Shown: positions 49,728 to 60,011, counted from the first letter of the stretch. The stretch is 64,000 nucleotides of DNA from a bacterium HR28 (GCA_002898255.1 BEIE01000002.1:620001-684000); one strand, 5' to 3'. Notes: generated by a model not told the origin, from the sequence alone. Program-made: numbers and translations.

Positions 49728-51326
49728 TCAACTGACCTCGATGATCCGCATCATCCCCGTCTCCTGATGGTAAAGGTGGTGGCAGTGGAAGGCCCAATGG
49801 CCGGGATTGTCTGCCACCCAGTCGATCGTGACCTCCTGCATGGGGTCGATGAGTACAGTGTCGCGGAGCGCTCCCTGAGGGGACTGGCCGACGCGGAAGA
49901 AATGGCCGTGCAGGTGCATGGGATGGGGCATCGTCGTCATGTTCTGTAGGCGGAAGCGCACGCGCTGGCCGAGTTTGACGCGGATCGGCTCGGCGTTCGG
50001 ATAGGCCTGGCCGTCGATCGTCCAGACGTACTGCCCCATACCACCACTAAGGACGACCGGGAGCTCGAGATCGGGCGTGAACGGCGCACTCTCAGCGTTC
50101 GCTGAGCGGACGCGTAGGCCATGCAGAAGTTCACCAGCCAACTCAGACGGGCGCGTGGTCACTGGTGAAAGCGATCCGCTACTCCCTTCGTAGCGCAAGA
50201 CGGCAAGTGCAGTTGCGTCTGTTCCCTCGGCCCAGGCAACAAGCGGCCAGACACCAGGGTTGTCGAGCTGCACAAGGACGTCGTAGCGCTCGCCCATCCC
50301 GATCCGTAGTGCGTCGCCCTCGAGTGGCTCGATCGGTTGGCCGTCGACTTGGACGAGGCGAAGCCGGTGCCCGACAAGCGCGACGCGGAAGATTGTCGCT
50401 GAGGCAGCGTTGATCAAACGCAGGCGGAGCAGTTCGCCCCGCTTTCCAGCAAACTCGAAGGGCGCATCGACCGATCGTCCGTTGATCAGGTAGAGGGGAT
50501 AGACGAGATCGGGAGTGAGTTCCTGTGGAGACCCGCCTGCCATGCCGGGCATCGTTCCCATTCCGGGCATTGTACCCATCCCGGGCATTGTGCCCATCCC
50601 GGGTGTCATCGGCATCGTGTTCTGCCCCATCCCGTGGTCGCCGTGGCCGGCCCCGACCAATTGCCGAAGCGCGTCCTCTGGGGTACCGGCGATGCCGTCC
50701 AGCCAATCGTCGAGGACGAGCGTCACCTCACGGTCGTAACTCAGCGTCTCCTGCCGGGGTTCAACGATGAGTGCACCATAGAGCCCACGATCAAGCTGGA
50801 GTCCGACGTGGGTATGGTAGAAGTAGGTGCCAGCCACAGGAACCACAAACTCGTATGTGAACTGCGTGCCGGGGGCGATGGCTGGTTGGGTCACGTCCGG
50901 TACCCCGTCCATAGCATTTGGGACAGGGATGCCATGCCAGTGGATGGTCGTTGGTTCAGGGAGACGATTGTCAACGACGACACGGAGAGCTTCACCTTCA
51001 CGAACTCGGAGCTCGGGACCGGGAAGCTGACCATTGTAAGTAAAGGTACGCACCCGATGCGAACCTAGTTCAAGTTCAGATACTACTGTCTCGACGCGAT
51101 ACGCCCTCACCGCAGTCGGACTCGCTGTCGGCGTGAGTGTTCCCCCGGAGGGCCCAGCCGTGGGCTGAGCGCTGGGTGTTGTGGGTGTGATGGTCTGTGC
51201 CGTGTCGGTGGCGGGTGACTGACGGCATGCAGCGAGTACAGTGGTCAGAACACCGACACCGAAGAGGCTGAGTGTGGCTCGACGGGTGAATCGGCGAGAT
51301 GTGAAGAACAGTTGTGAGTTCCGCAT
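49728..51326 (-). CDS. Multicopper oxidase with Tat/lipoprotein-like signal
   Basis: RRFTRRATLSLFGVGVLTTVLAAC; copper motifs TIHWHGIPVP, YFYHTHVGLQ, HPMHLHGHFF, HWAFHCHHLYHQETGMM. Confidence 0.93.
   Translation of the reverse strand: MRNSQLFFTSRRFTRRATLSLFGVGVLTTVLAACRQSPATDTAQTITPTTPSAQPTAGPSGGTLTPTASPTAVRAYRVETVVSELELGSHRVRTFTYNGQLPGPELRVREGEALRVVVDNRLPEPTTIHWHGIPVPNAMDGVPDVTQPAIAPGTQFTYEFVVPVAGTYFYHTHVGLQLDRGLYGALIVEPRQETLSYDREVTLVLDDWLDGIAGTPEDALRQLVGAGHGDHGMGQNTMPMTPGMGTMPGMGTMPGMGTMPGMAGGSPQELTPDLVYPLYLINGRSVDAPFEFAGKRGELLRLRLINAASATIFRVALVGHRLRLVQVDGQPIEPLEGDALRIGMGERYDVLVQLDNPGVWPLVAWAEGTDATALAVLRYEGSSGSLSPVTTRPSELAGELLHGLRVRSANAESAPFTPDLELPVVLSGGMGQYVWTIDGQAYPNAEPIRVKLGQRVRFRLQNMTTMPHPMHLHGHFFRVGQSPQGALRDTVLIDPMQEVTIDWVADNPGHWAFHCHHLYHQETGMMRIIEVS
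50540..50608. repeat. 18-bp tandem repeat encoding (GMGTMP)n
   Basis: Repeated ccgggcattgt(a/g)cccatc units; protein PGMGTMPGMGTMPGMGTMPGM. Confidence 0.85.
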
Positions 51327-51435
51327 CGATACCTCCCTATGGTCTCTAACTCTGAGCCAACGTCGTCACGCATGCAGTCGGCACGAGCACGCCAACTGCT
51401 CTCTCAAGAGGGGTTCGAGTGATGAGGAGAGGGGA

Positions 51436-51960
51436 TCAATTCCGTAAGCAGCGGAATTGAACGCAAGTCACACGGCTGGATGTGCCGAGAGGGGCAGGAA
51501 GAAGTCGACGTGTGGATTGTGGCGCAGCGTAGGCGAGTGCCGTGCTGTGCTGACGAGAACGATGGACGATCCATCCCACCACGACAAGCAGGACAGCCAC
51601 AAGCTGGCAGAGAGCCGATCCAAGCCCGCTCATGCAGTGTGTTACTGCTGTGCCAAGGGCTAAGGGGGTCGTGAAGCGTGAAGTGCCTGGGAAGGGGTGG
51701 AAGGCAGAGAGGTACATGATCACGTTTGGTTGCAAGGATGCAGGAGCGATGGACGAGTGCTGGGCGCAATGCACGCAAGACGTGTCATGTGGAAGGAGGG
51801 AATTCGCCGGTGCGGCCATAACTCCTCGGAAACGGTCGGTCAGGCTCGCAGGGATGGGGTGGTGTGTCGCTATGAGGCAGGTCAGCACTGTGAGAGAGAG
51901 GGACACCGTGAGGATCAGTGGCCAGCGCCGCCAGCTTCCCTGTGTTGTCGTTGGTCGCAT
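51436..51960 (-). CDS. Hypothetical membrane protein with CxxC-H motif
   Basis: MRPTTTQGSWRRWPLILTVSLSLTVLTCLIA...HDTSCVHCAQHSS...LCQLVAVLLVVVGWIV; same strand and 110 bp upstream of the multicopper oxidase. Confidence 0.4.
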   Translation of the reverse strand: MRPTTTQGSWRRWPLILTVSLSLTVLTCLIATHHPIPASLTDRFRGVMAAPANSLLPHDTSCVHCAQHSSIAPASLQPNVIMYLSAFHPFPGTSRFTTPLALGTAVTHCMSGLGSALCQLVAVLLVVVGWIVHRSRQHSTALAYAAPQSTRRLLPAPLGTSSRVTCVQFRCLRN

Positions 51961-52410
51961 GGATGACCGTGACACGTCCCTATCCCGTCGTGGCACTGCA
52001 GGCAGTTCCTACACTACCAACCAGGTGAAGTGTAGCAACACCGATGCTGTTCGGGGTGTGGCATGCTGCACCCCAATGTGGGGTCGGAGACCTCTCAGGG
52101 AGACGATGCGGTTCCGCTTGAACCCTCCGTCCATCAAGCCTGATCCTCTCCCCGAATTCCTGATTCAACGCCGGACAGCGAACACAGTGATTGGTCAGTG
52201 TTGCCGGAATCGTATGGCGAGTGGAAGGTTCTGGTGATAGTGGTGTCTTGAGGGATCAAGCTGGTGCATGCACTTCCCCAGTGAGGGTGCTGACTTGCGC
52301 TCGCGGCATCGATGGCGTTCACTTACAGGAAGATCACCGAACTGGGATGTGGTGACGTTGACGTCTTCCCGTGGTGCTGGCTGGATCTGCCGAAACAGGA
52401 GCGTCAGACG

Positions 52411-52983
52411 ATGAATGTGGCGGAAGAGCGCGTGGCGTTGCTCACGGCAGAGGAGCTTCTGGAGCTCCCGGAGAAGCCGGGAGTGCGCTACGAGTTGCAC
52501 GAAGGGAAACTGGTGGAAATGCCAGGGGCTGGGGCATTGCACAACCTGATCGTCGGCGTGGTCTACCGGCTGCTCTACGCCTTCGTCCGCGAACACCGCC
52601 TCGGCCTAGTTTTCACCGATGGTGCTGCCTTCGTACTCCGTCGGAATCCGGACACGGTGCGGATACCGGATGTATCGGTAGTGCGGCGGGAGCGGGTGCC
52701 GGGGGGAGGGATTCCGGAAGGGTTTTGGCCGGGGGCGCCCGATCTGGCGGTGGAGATTGTGTCGCCGCATGATCGGGCGGAGGAGGTGCATGAGCGGGTG
52801 CGGGAGTACTTGGGGGCTGGGGTGCGGCAGGTGTGGGTGTTGTGGCCGCGGAGTCGGGCGGTGACGGTGTATGAGGCAGGTGGGGTGGTACGGGAGCTCG
52901 GGGCGGAGGAGGAGCTGGAGGGTGGCGAGGTGCTGCCGGGCTTCCGCGTGAAGGTGAGTGACCTCTTCGCGGTGGAAGCGTGA
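52411..52983 (+). CDS. Uma2 family (DUF820) putative endonuclease, copy 1
   Basis: YELHEGKLVEMPGAG, NPDTVRIPDVSVV, PDLAVEIVSPHDRAEEVHERVREYLGAGVRQVWVL. Confidence 0.9.
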   Translation: MNVAEERVALLTAEELLELPEKPGVRYELHEGKLVEMPGAGALHNLIVGVVYRLLYAFVREHRLGLVFTDGAAFVLRRNPDTVRIPDVSVVRRERVPGGGIPEGFWPGAPDLAVEIVSPHDRAEEVHERVREYLGAGVRQVWVLWPRSRAVTVYEAGGVVRELGAEEELEGGEVLPGFRVKVSDLFAVEA

Positions 52984-53258
52984 GGCTTGAGAATTGATTT
53001 GTGTGGGGGCCGAGGTTCATGGTGAGGCTGTCTTGAATGTGCTCGTTGCACGGCGCGGGGTTCTGCTCTGCAATGATAGGTGATTGTGTAGGCAGTGAAG
53101 AGCGTCACGGTGCGAGAAATGGGTGAGGCGGTGGGAGAGATTGTGGCCTTGGGGGCAAGACGGCGCGCTTTGCTGGTCATGGCGATGAAGAAGGCTTATC
53201 AACGGCATGGTGCGCACGGTCTCCCTGCTGAGTTCGTGTCGAGTCAAGGAGGAAGTGG

Positions 53259-53831
53259 ATGAGTGCGGTAGAACAGCGGGCGCGCCTACTCACGGCAGAG
53301 GAGCTTCTGGAGCTCCCGGAGAAGCCGGGAGTGCGCTACGAGCTGCACGAAGGGAAACTAGTGGAAATGCCAGGGGCTGGGGCTCGGCATGCCGCGATTG
53401 TCGTTCGCCTTGTGATGCTGCTGCACCAATTTGTCACAGCACGCGGACTTGGTTTGGTCTTCGGAGATGGGCTCGGCTATATCTTGCGGCGGAATCCGGA
53501 CACGGTGCGGATACCGGATGTATCGGTAGTGCGGCGGGAGCGGGTGCCGGGGGGAGGGATTCCGGAAGGGTTTTGGCCGGGGGCGCCCGATCTGGCGGTG
53601 GAGATTGTGTCGCCGCATGATCGGGCGGAGGAGGTGCATGAGCGGGTGCGGGAGTACTTGGGGGCTGGGGTGCGGCAGGTGTGGGTGTTGTGGCCGCGGA
53701 GTCGGGCGGTGACGGTGTATGAGGCAGGTGGGGTGGTACGGGAGCTCGGGGCGGAGGAGGAGCTGGAGGGTGGCGAGGTGCTGCCGGGCTTCCGCGTGAA
53801 GGTGAGTGACCTCTTCGCGGTGGAAGCGTGA
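53259..53831 (+). CDS. Uma2 family (DUF820) putative endonuclease, copy 2
   Basis: Same motifs; C-terminal coding sequence appears identical to copy 1 at nucleotide level. Confidence 0.9.
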   Translation: MSAVEQRARLLTAEELLELPEKPGVRYELHEGKLVEMPGAGARHAAIVVRLVMLLHQFVTARGLGLVFGDGLGYILRRNPDTVRIPDVSVVRRERVPGGGIPEGFWPGAPDLAVEIVSPHDRAEEVHERVREYLGAGVRQVWVLWPRSRAVTVYEAGGVVRELGAEEELEGGEVLPGFRVKVSDLFAVEA

Positions 53832-53994
53832 GACGCTGCGCGTCTTGGTTGAAGGTCCGGAGTAAGCCGCGTGACTACCCCTTGCACTCATGCGAGCGCG
53901 TAGCTCCACGTTGGAGAGTATCAACAAGCAGTGCTGCACGCTCCTTGCGTGTTCCGTACGGAGGGCTGGCGCCGCTGGGAGCACTGGCTCGTCC

Positions 53995-54903
53995 TTAGCT
54001 GATTGGGACCAGGAGCAGTGGGACGGCGATCCGCTCGAGTAGGCGGGCGGCGACACTACCGGCGAGCCAGCCTGGCAATCCTGCTCGGCCGTGTGTTGTC
54101 ATGACAACGAGGTCAGCTTCGGTGGTCAATCGGGCCAGTTCCTCGACGACATCCCCTTGTCGGACGGCAATGGTGACGGTCGTACCCGCTGGGGCGGTTG
54201 CAGCCACCTGCTGGAGTTCCTGCTCTGCCCGTTCCCGTTCGAGTTCCAGAAGCGCAGCGGTCGCGCTGGGTAGGAAGACGGCGGGAGCACTCTCGCTGAG
54301 ACTCAGGCGCTCGAGTGTGGGGACAATCCGTGCCAGCAGCACACGAGCTGGAAGACAGGTTGCCAGATGCCAGGCAAGCGGTACTGCGCGCTCACTTTCC
54401 ATAGATCCATCGAGCGGGACAAGGAGGCACTGGATGTTGACTGGCTGTAGCGCCTGGTGACGGTTGCGAAGAGCTCGCACGACGAGCGTGGGGAGCTCCG
54501 CCTGCTGGAGGACTTGCTGCGCGATACGACCGAAGAGCAGCCCGCGCAGACCTCCATGACCGTGATTGGTGAGGGCAATGCCGTCGACCTCGAGTGCGCG
54601 TGCTTGACGTGCGATGCAGGCTGCCACCGCCTCGCGATCGGCGGAGACGATGACAATGCGTGTCGCGATGGTGTGGGTCGCAAGTTGTCGGGAGATGTCC
54701 TCCAGATAGCGAGCGGCTTCTTCGGCGGTGGCCAGGTGCGGCTCGCCGTGCACCCGCTCGGGTGGCGCGGGTTCGAGGACGTGGAGGAGAATGAGTTCCC
54801 CGCCACACTGCCGCACGATACCGGACACGATCGGCACGATCTGCTCAGCCAGGCGTGACCCATCGAGCGGAACAAGGATGCGGGAGAAGGAAGGAGCACT
54901 CAT
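53995..54903 (-). CDS. Universal stress protein with two UspA domains
   Basis: Two RILVPLDGS-like and LVPLDGSMESERAVP starts; VMTTHGRAGLPGWLAGSVAARLLERIAVPLLLV. Confidence 0.92.
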   Translation of the reverse strand: MSAPSFSRILVPLDGSRLAEQIVPIVSGIVRQCGGELILLHVLEPAPPERVHGEPHLATAEEAARYLEDISRQLATHTIATRIVIVSADREAVAACIARQARALEVDGIALTNHGHGGLRGLLFGRIAQQVLQQAELPTLVVRALRNRHQALQPVNIQCLLVPLDGSMESERAVPLAWHLATCLPARVLLARIVPTLERLSLSESAPAVFLPSATAALLELERERAEQELQQVAATAPAGTTVTIAVRQGDVVEELARLTTEADLVVMTTHGRAGLPGWLAGSVAARLLERIAVPLLLVPIS

Positions 54904-56189
54904 CAGGCACCACCAGCAAAGGTTGTCCAGAGCAGGAAGAGATTCAGAGCAATGATGAGGGCAGCCAGCACACTGGCCAGCACCGTGGTGAGGCGACGGT
55001 TCACCAGTTCCCCCATCAGGCGGCGATCGGCCGTGAAGAGGATCAGGGGAACCAGCGCGAACGGAATGCCGAAGCTCAAGACCACTTGGCTCATGACCAA
55101 CGTGCGCGTGGGATCCAGCCCAAGCGCAATCACCACCAATGCCGGAAGCATCGTGATCCCCCGACGAAACCAAATCGGGATCGTGCGGTGAAGGAATCCC
55201 TGCATCACCACTTGCCCGGCCATCGTGCCCACCGTCGAGGAGGAGAGACCGGAGGCCAGAAGCGAAAGAGCAAAAGCCGTGCTGGCCAACGGGCCCAGAA
55301 GCGGCTCGAGCGTGCGGTGCGCCTCTTCGATCGTCCCCACCTGTGCCAGCCCACGCGCATGGAACGTGGAGGCCGCCATCACCAGCATGGCTGCATTCAC
55401 CAGCCCAGCGATCCCCATGGCGATCACCACGTCGAGGACCTCAAACCGGAAGATGCGGCGTGCTTCCTCCGCTGACCGCGGCACGATCCGATGCTGTGTC
55501 AGCGCTGAATGGAGGTAGATCACATGGGGCATGACCGTCGCGCCCAAGATACCGGTGGCCAGGAGGACACTGTCCGGCCCGGCAAAGCGCGGAATGACGG
55601 CGTGCGTCGCAAGCGCTCCCCAATCCGGTTCCTCAAGGATCGTTTCCAGGACATAGCAGCCAGCGATGACCCCCACCAGGCTGGTGATCACCGCCTCGAT
55701 CGGCCGGTGCCCGTACCGCTCCAGGGCGAGGATCGCGAACGTCGTCAGACCGGTCAAGAGCCCACCGACGAACAGCGGGAAATGAAAGAGCAGGGCAAAG
55801 CCAAGCGCAGCGCCCAGGAACTCCGCCAGATCAGTCGCCATCGCCACCAGCTCAGCCACCACCCACATGCCCCAGGGAACGGGGCGGGGAAAGCGCTCGC
55901 GACAGAGCTCTGCCAGGTTGTGGCCAGTCGCAATACCCAACTTGGCGGAAAGCGACTGGATCAGCATCGCAGCGAGGTTTGCGGCAAAGATGACCCAGAG
56001 CAAGGTGTACCCGAACTGAGCCCCGCTTTCGATGTTCGTCGCATAGTTCCCAGGATCGATGTACGCGACACTGGCAACGAACGCAGGGCCAAGATACGGA
56101 AGGACTTTGGCCAAGGGACGAGTGCGGAAGCCTCCTCGACGGGCTGCAACCGGGTTTGATGGCTTGGCCTCTTGTGACGGAGCGTCCAT
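54903..56189 (-). CDS. mntH: NRAMP family divalent metal transporter
   Basis: LGPAFVASVAYIDPGNYATNIESGAQFGYTLLWV, VMPHVIYLHSALTQ; ATGA overlap with uspA-like gene. Confidence 0.93.
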   Translation of the reverse strand: MDAPSQEAKPSNPVAARRGGFRTRPLAKVLPYLGPAFVASVAYIDPGNYATNIESGAQFGYTLLWVIFAANLAAMLIQSLSAKLGIATGHNLAELCRERFPRPVPWGMWVVAELVAMATDLAEFLGAALGFALLFHFPLFVGGLLTGLTTFAILALERYGHRPIEAVITSLVGVIAGCYVLETILEEPDWGALATHAVIPRFAGPDSVLLATGILGATVMPHVIYLHSALTQHRIVPRSAEEARRIFRFEVLDVVIAMGIAGLVNAAMLVMAASTFHARGLAQVGTIEEAHRTLEPLLGPLASTAFALSLLASGLSSSTVGTMAGQVVMQGFLHRTIPIWFRRGITMLPALVVIALGLDPTRTLVMSQVVLSFGIPFALVPLILFTADRRLMGELVNRRLTTVLASVLAALIIALNLFLLWTTFAGGA

Positions 56190-56202
56190 CACCTGCTCCA
56201 CT

Positions 56203-56220
56203 GATTTAGATAAAGCTAAT
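56203..56220. promoter_or_regulatory. Candidate MntR/DtxR-like half-site dyad TTAG-N6-CTAA
   Basis: GATTTAGATAAAGCTAAT immediately upstream of the mntH-like ATG. Confidence 0.25.
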
Positions 56221-56765
56221 GATACTCTTCACGTGAACGAGCGCAAGAGGGATTTCGAGGATGCGGACGTTGCAGGTGCTGTACTCCTTTGTTCTCGGGA
56301 CGATGTCGTGGAGAAGCCGGGTAGATAGGTACGATGACTTCCTGAGGTACGGAGCGGGCGGTGGGTACGGGGCCCGAAGGGAGCCTGTCTTCCGCATTGT
56401 GCGGGCTCGACACTGGGCATCGCTTCCCGATGCAGGCGGCGGTACTGTTGTTCGGCGATAAGGAGCGCTCCGCGGTGCTCGGCGGGAGCGACTTGGGCGC
56501 GTACCTGCTCGTTCCTGGGATCACGACCGTGGGGTATGTGGGTCATCGATGCGTGGCGGCCGGGGGGTCGGTAGCGACGTTACTCTCCTGGTGAATGGTT
56601 GAGCGCGCGCAGCTGCGCATGGAGCAGACGATCGGAGCAATTTTCGGCCTCAGCTGAGGCTGTGGTCTTTCGGCAGGAGGAGCCGGCATTTGCCAGAGAT
56701 GAGTCCGCATCGTGCCGTCACTCTCTGTGGCGAGGTCGTGTCGGTGTGGGCAACGGAGGGAGGAA

Positions 56766-56803
56766 GGTGGCTCGGAACAGGTTGAAGCCTGTTCCGAGCC
56801 ACC
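56766..56803 (-). terminator. Long perfect hairpin downstream of the metallophosphoesterase fusion gene
   Basis: GGTGGCTCGGAACAGG-TTGAAG-CCTGTTCCGAGCCACC, 16-bp perfect stem. Confidence 0.7.
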
Positions 56804-56816
56804 CAGCGTAAAGTGT

Positions 56817-59282
56817 CTACCGTACGGGGCTGCTTCCCTGATCGAGTATTGTGCCGTCCTCCCGGACAAATGCCCACTCGTAGCGATCCGGATAGAGCGA
56901 GAGCTTGAGGACGCCGTAGACGTTGTCGATGCGCACCTCATCGCAGGGTTCATCGGCGGCATGGACGTCCGCATCGTAGACGTTCTTACCGCCTGTGCCG
57001 ACGACAAAGTGGCGGACAGTTCCCGTGTTGCAGACGGAGTCGGCATTCTGGAGGGCGAAGCGCTGGTAGTTGTGATCGTGCCCGGCCAAGGAGAGGTCAA
57101 CGCCATACTGATCGAACAGGCGGTAGAGCGGCCCCAGGCTGGACTTGTACTGGCCGTAGTAGTTGCCGGTCGTCCAGTACGGGTGATGGAGGAAGACAAG
57201 CACGTTCTTCCCGCGGTTGGCCTCGAGGACGCTCTGGAGAAACTGGTATTGTGGTGATCCAGCGCCGCAGCCGCCAGCTTTGGAGCAGTTGGAGTTGATA
57301 GCAATGCCGATCCAGTTGTTGCCCAGATCGAAGGCGTAGTAGCCCTTGGTGCGGTCGCCCGCCAGCGTGCCGAAGTAGTCGAAGTATCCTGCGGCGCCCG
57401 AGGTCAGATACTCGTGGTTTCCAGGCACCGGCTTGGTAATCGCCTTCAACTGACCCCAGGTGGGATCGTAGCTCTGCTGGAACTTGGAGAGGCTCCCGTC
57501 CTCGTACTGGATATCACCGAGCACGAGCACGTAGGAGGGGGCGAGCCGCTTGGCGAGTTCGGCGGTGTACTTGTGGCGACAGGAGGTTGCGGTGCCATTG
57601 TTGTTGTTCCAGCCGGAAGCACTCGGGTCACAAGCGATGTCACCGACTGCGACGACCGTCACCGGACTGGTGCTAGAGGGTGGTGTGGTGGGTGTCGGGC
57701 TTGGTGCTGGTGTCGGGGTGGGTGCCGCAGTTGGCGTGGGTGCCGGAGTCGGTGTCGGCGAAGGAGCGGTGCCCTGCCCGTTGGTGTGCAGAATGTCGAG
57801 ATAAACGCCGAAGCCGGACGAGCTCGCCCATTCTTGGGCCGATTCGACCGAGGTGCCCTCACCCCACTCGTTGAAGGTGGTGATCAACTGCCAGGGTTCG
57901 CCGCTCGCGACCATGTCACGGACGTTTTGTGCCCAGCGGTTGGGATCGCGAGCCAGGCGCGGCTGACTCTGGGTAGCGAGCCAGAACCCGGGCGAGATGG
58001 TGTAGGAGAAGCCGCGCTGCTGGTCGGCGGCGACAGCGGGGGCATATTGATGCCAGGAGTCGGGTTGGGTCGGGCACGTGCGGTAGCCAACGAAGACCTT
58101 CAGGACAAGGTAGGCCCCAAGCTGGCGCGCGATGGGCACCCAGCGGTCGGCGACTTCACAGGAAGAATCGTCAGCGTTGTAGACGAAGACGACAAACTTG
58201 CCGTTCACACGTAGGTAGTCCGGATCGCTCGCGTAGCGATCGCGGATGTACGTGAGGTCACTGCGGATCTCGTCTGCGGTGAGATCGCGCTGGCCCTCCT
58301 GTTCGTGGTAGATGGCCCACTTGAAGCCGGTCCCGTCGCTGGCCTGAAGGATCTTGGCGAAGTCGACATCGGTGTGATGCCCCTGGCCCCACCAGGAGGC
58401 GATTGCGGCTTGGATGCCGCCGTACTGCATAGCGGCGATATGCTGACGGATCACGGTGGCGTCACCGGTGTCGTAGTAACCGAGTGACGGGTGGTAATGA
58501 GTGAAGGGATAGAGGCCACTCTGGCGCCAGGCTTCTGGGAACCAGGGATAGTAGAAGGCGGCACGGATCGGGAAGGAGAGGCTATCGCCGGTCACCGGCG
58601 CGCCCGGAGTGGGGGTGGGGCTGGGCGAGGGTGCAGTGGTCGGTGTGGGTGAAGGCGCAGCCGGGGTTGGGGTGGATGACGAGCTTGCTGGGGTTGGGGT
58701 GGCGGAATTCGAGTTTGCGAATTCAAGAACGAGCTGGGGTGCGGTCGCGCCAGTCTCGCGACTGGCCAGGTTCATCTGTGTTGCATCACCCGTCACGATG
58801 GCGAGGCTGAGCTTGGTTCCTGGCTGGACAACGGCGGTCACGTCAATGGTGGTCCACTGTCCACTGGAGAAACCGCCGGAGCGTCCAATGACCGCACTCC
58901 CTACTGCTGGAGCATTCTGGTAGGTGATGGTGCGCTCGCTCCAGCTCGTGTCAGAGACGGGACGAAGTTCATAGCCGGTGCGATGCGAGCTTTGGGCGTA
59001 GATGCGGAGCGTTGCACGGGTGATCGTGTTCGAGACAGTGGTCAGGTCGAAGCGGAGGTAGCTCCGCATGATCGGTGAGCCATCGACTCGGAGCGCGGTG
59101 GCAGTGCCATAGTTCTGGGTCGGCTTGCTTTCGTAGACATAGGCATCCGCTTCAGGAGTCAGGGTCAGCGTCTGGGGTGCACCGCTGCTGCGGCTGATCC
59201 AGGCGACGGAGAGCGTCGCGATGACGAGGATGACGGCGCTCGCGGCGCCGAGTCGGTCGCGCAGGGTCTTCCAGTGCTGCAC
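56817..59282 (-). CDS. Secreted DNRLRE-like / GH99-like / calcineurin-like metallophosphoesterase fusion
   Basis: Signal-anchor; DAYVYESKPTQNYGTATALRVDG...; PT linkers; AAFYYPWFPEAWRQSG...; VVAVGDIACDP...LVLGDIQYEDG...PVPGNHEY...LHHPYW...LAGHDHNYQR. Confidence 0.85.
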   Translation of the reverse strand: MQHWKTLRDRLGAASAVILVIATLSVAWISRSSGAPQTLTLTPEADAYVYESKPTQNYGTATALRVDGSPIMRSYLRFDLTTVSNTITRATLRIYAQSSHRTGYELRPVSDTSWSERTITYQNAPAVGSAVIGRSGGFSSGQWTTIDVTAVVQPGTKLSLAIVTGDATQMNLASRETGATAPQLVLEFANSNSATPTPASSSSTPTPAAPSPTPTTAPSPSPTPTPGAPVTGDSLSFPIRAAFYYPWFPEAWRQSGLYPFTHYHPSLGYYDTGDATVIRQHIAAMQYGGIQAAIASWWGQGHHTDVDFAKILQASDGTGFKWAIYHEQEGQRDLTADEIRSDLTYIRDRYASDPDYLRVNGKFVVFVYNADDSSCEVADRWVPIARQLGAYLVLKVFVGYRTCPTQPDSWHQYAPAVAADQQRGFSYTISPGFWLATQSQPRLARDPNRWAQNVRDMVASGEPWQLITTFNEWGEGTSVESAQEWASSSGFGVYLDILHTNGQGTAPSPTPTPAPTPTAAPTPTPAPSPTPTTPPSSTSPVTVVAVGDIACDPSASGWNNNNGTATSCRHKYTAELAKRLAPSYVLVLGDIQYEDGSLSKFQQSYDPTWGQLKAITKPVPGNHEYLTSGAAGYFDYFGTLAGDRTKGYYAFDLGNNWIGIAINSNCSKAGGCGAGSPQYQFLQSVLEANRGKNVLVFLHHPYWTTGNYYGQYKSSLGPLYRLFDQYGVDLSLAGHDHNYQRFALQNADSVCNTGTVRHFVVGTGGKNVYDADVHAADEPCDEVRIDNVYGVLKLSLYPDRYEWAFVREDGTILDQGSSPVR

Positions 59283-60011
59283 GTCGTGACCTCCTTACGC
59301 AGTGATCTCGGAACCGGCCGGCTCGCCCCTCGACAGTCAGAACTACGGGTGTTCGGTTGTGCCAGAGGAGGCACAGTGCTCCCAAGAGAGGTGTCCGGGA
59401 TGGACTAGGAGCAATCAGGACGAATGGAGGAGAGATCCGACCGGAAGACAGTCAGCCTACTGGTTTGGTGCTCGATGGCGGACCACGGATGGAGAATGGT
59501 CGATGCTCCGGAGTGCTCGCCTGCTGGTGGTCTCTCCTGGAGCAAGCTGATTTCCATGGCACTGGTCGCCGATCGTCCCCCGGTCGACCGGACCGGTGCG
59601 GCATCCGCTGCTCCCCTGTTCCCCTACCCGATCTTCCCAGCGAGGTGTACGGTCACCCCGCATGACGGCGTGGGAGGGTAGCAAGAGCTCCGGATTGTGA
59701 CAACAGGGCAAAGGTTCAGTTCTGGGCGTGAGCACCATCTGGAAAGAAACCGAACAAACTCTGGCAGTCCTCTGTCATGAGAATGGTCATCTTTGACTAG
59801 CTATCAGATCGGCGCATGCATACGCAGATCTCGCTGTCTTTCGAAAAGTCGACGCACTGAAGATGAAATGAACGGTCTTGCGCCGGGCGATCGTCTGTGG
59901 TACTGTTGGGCTAGGAGAAATTTCCCAATCCAGCGCAACGTCTCTGGCGGGGCCGCTGGAGCGGCAGAGAGATTTCCCCTATGACTGCCTCAGGGGGAAG
60001 GGAGATTGGCA

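Noticed and set aside
53207-53620. ORFs 52371..52772 and 53207..53620 (THGRGASGAPGEAGSALR...)
   Set aside because: The second frame of the duplicated Uma2 sequence; similarity between them is explained by the duplication.
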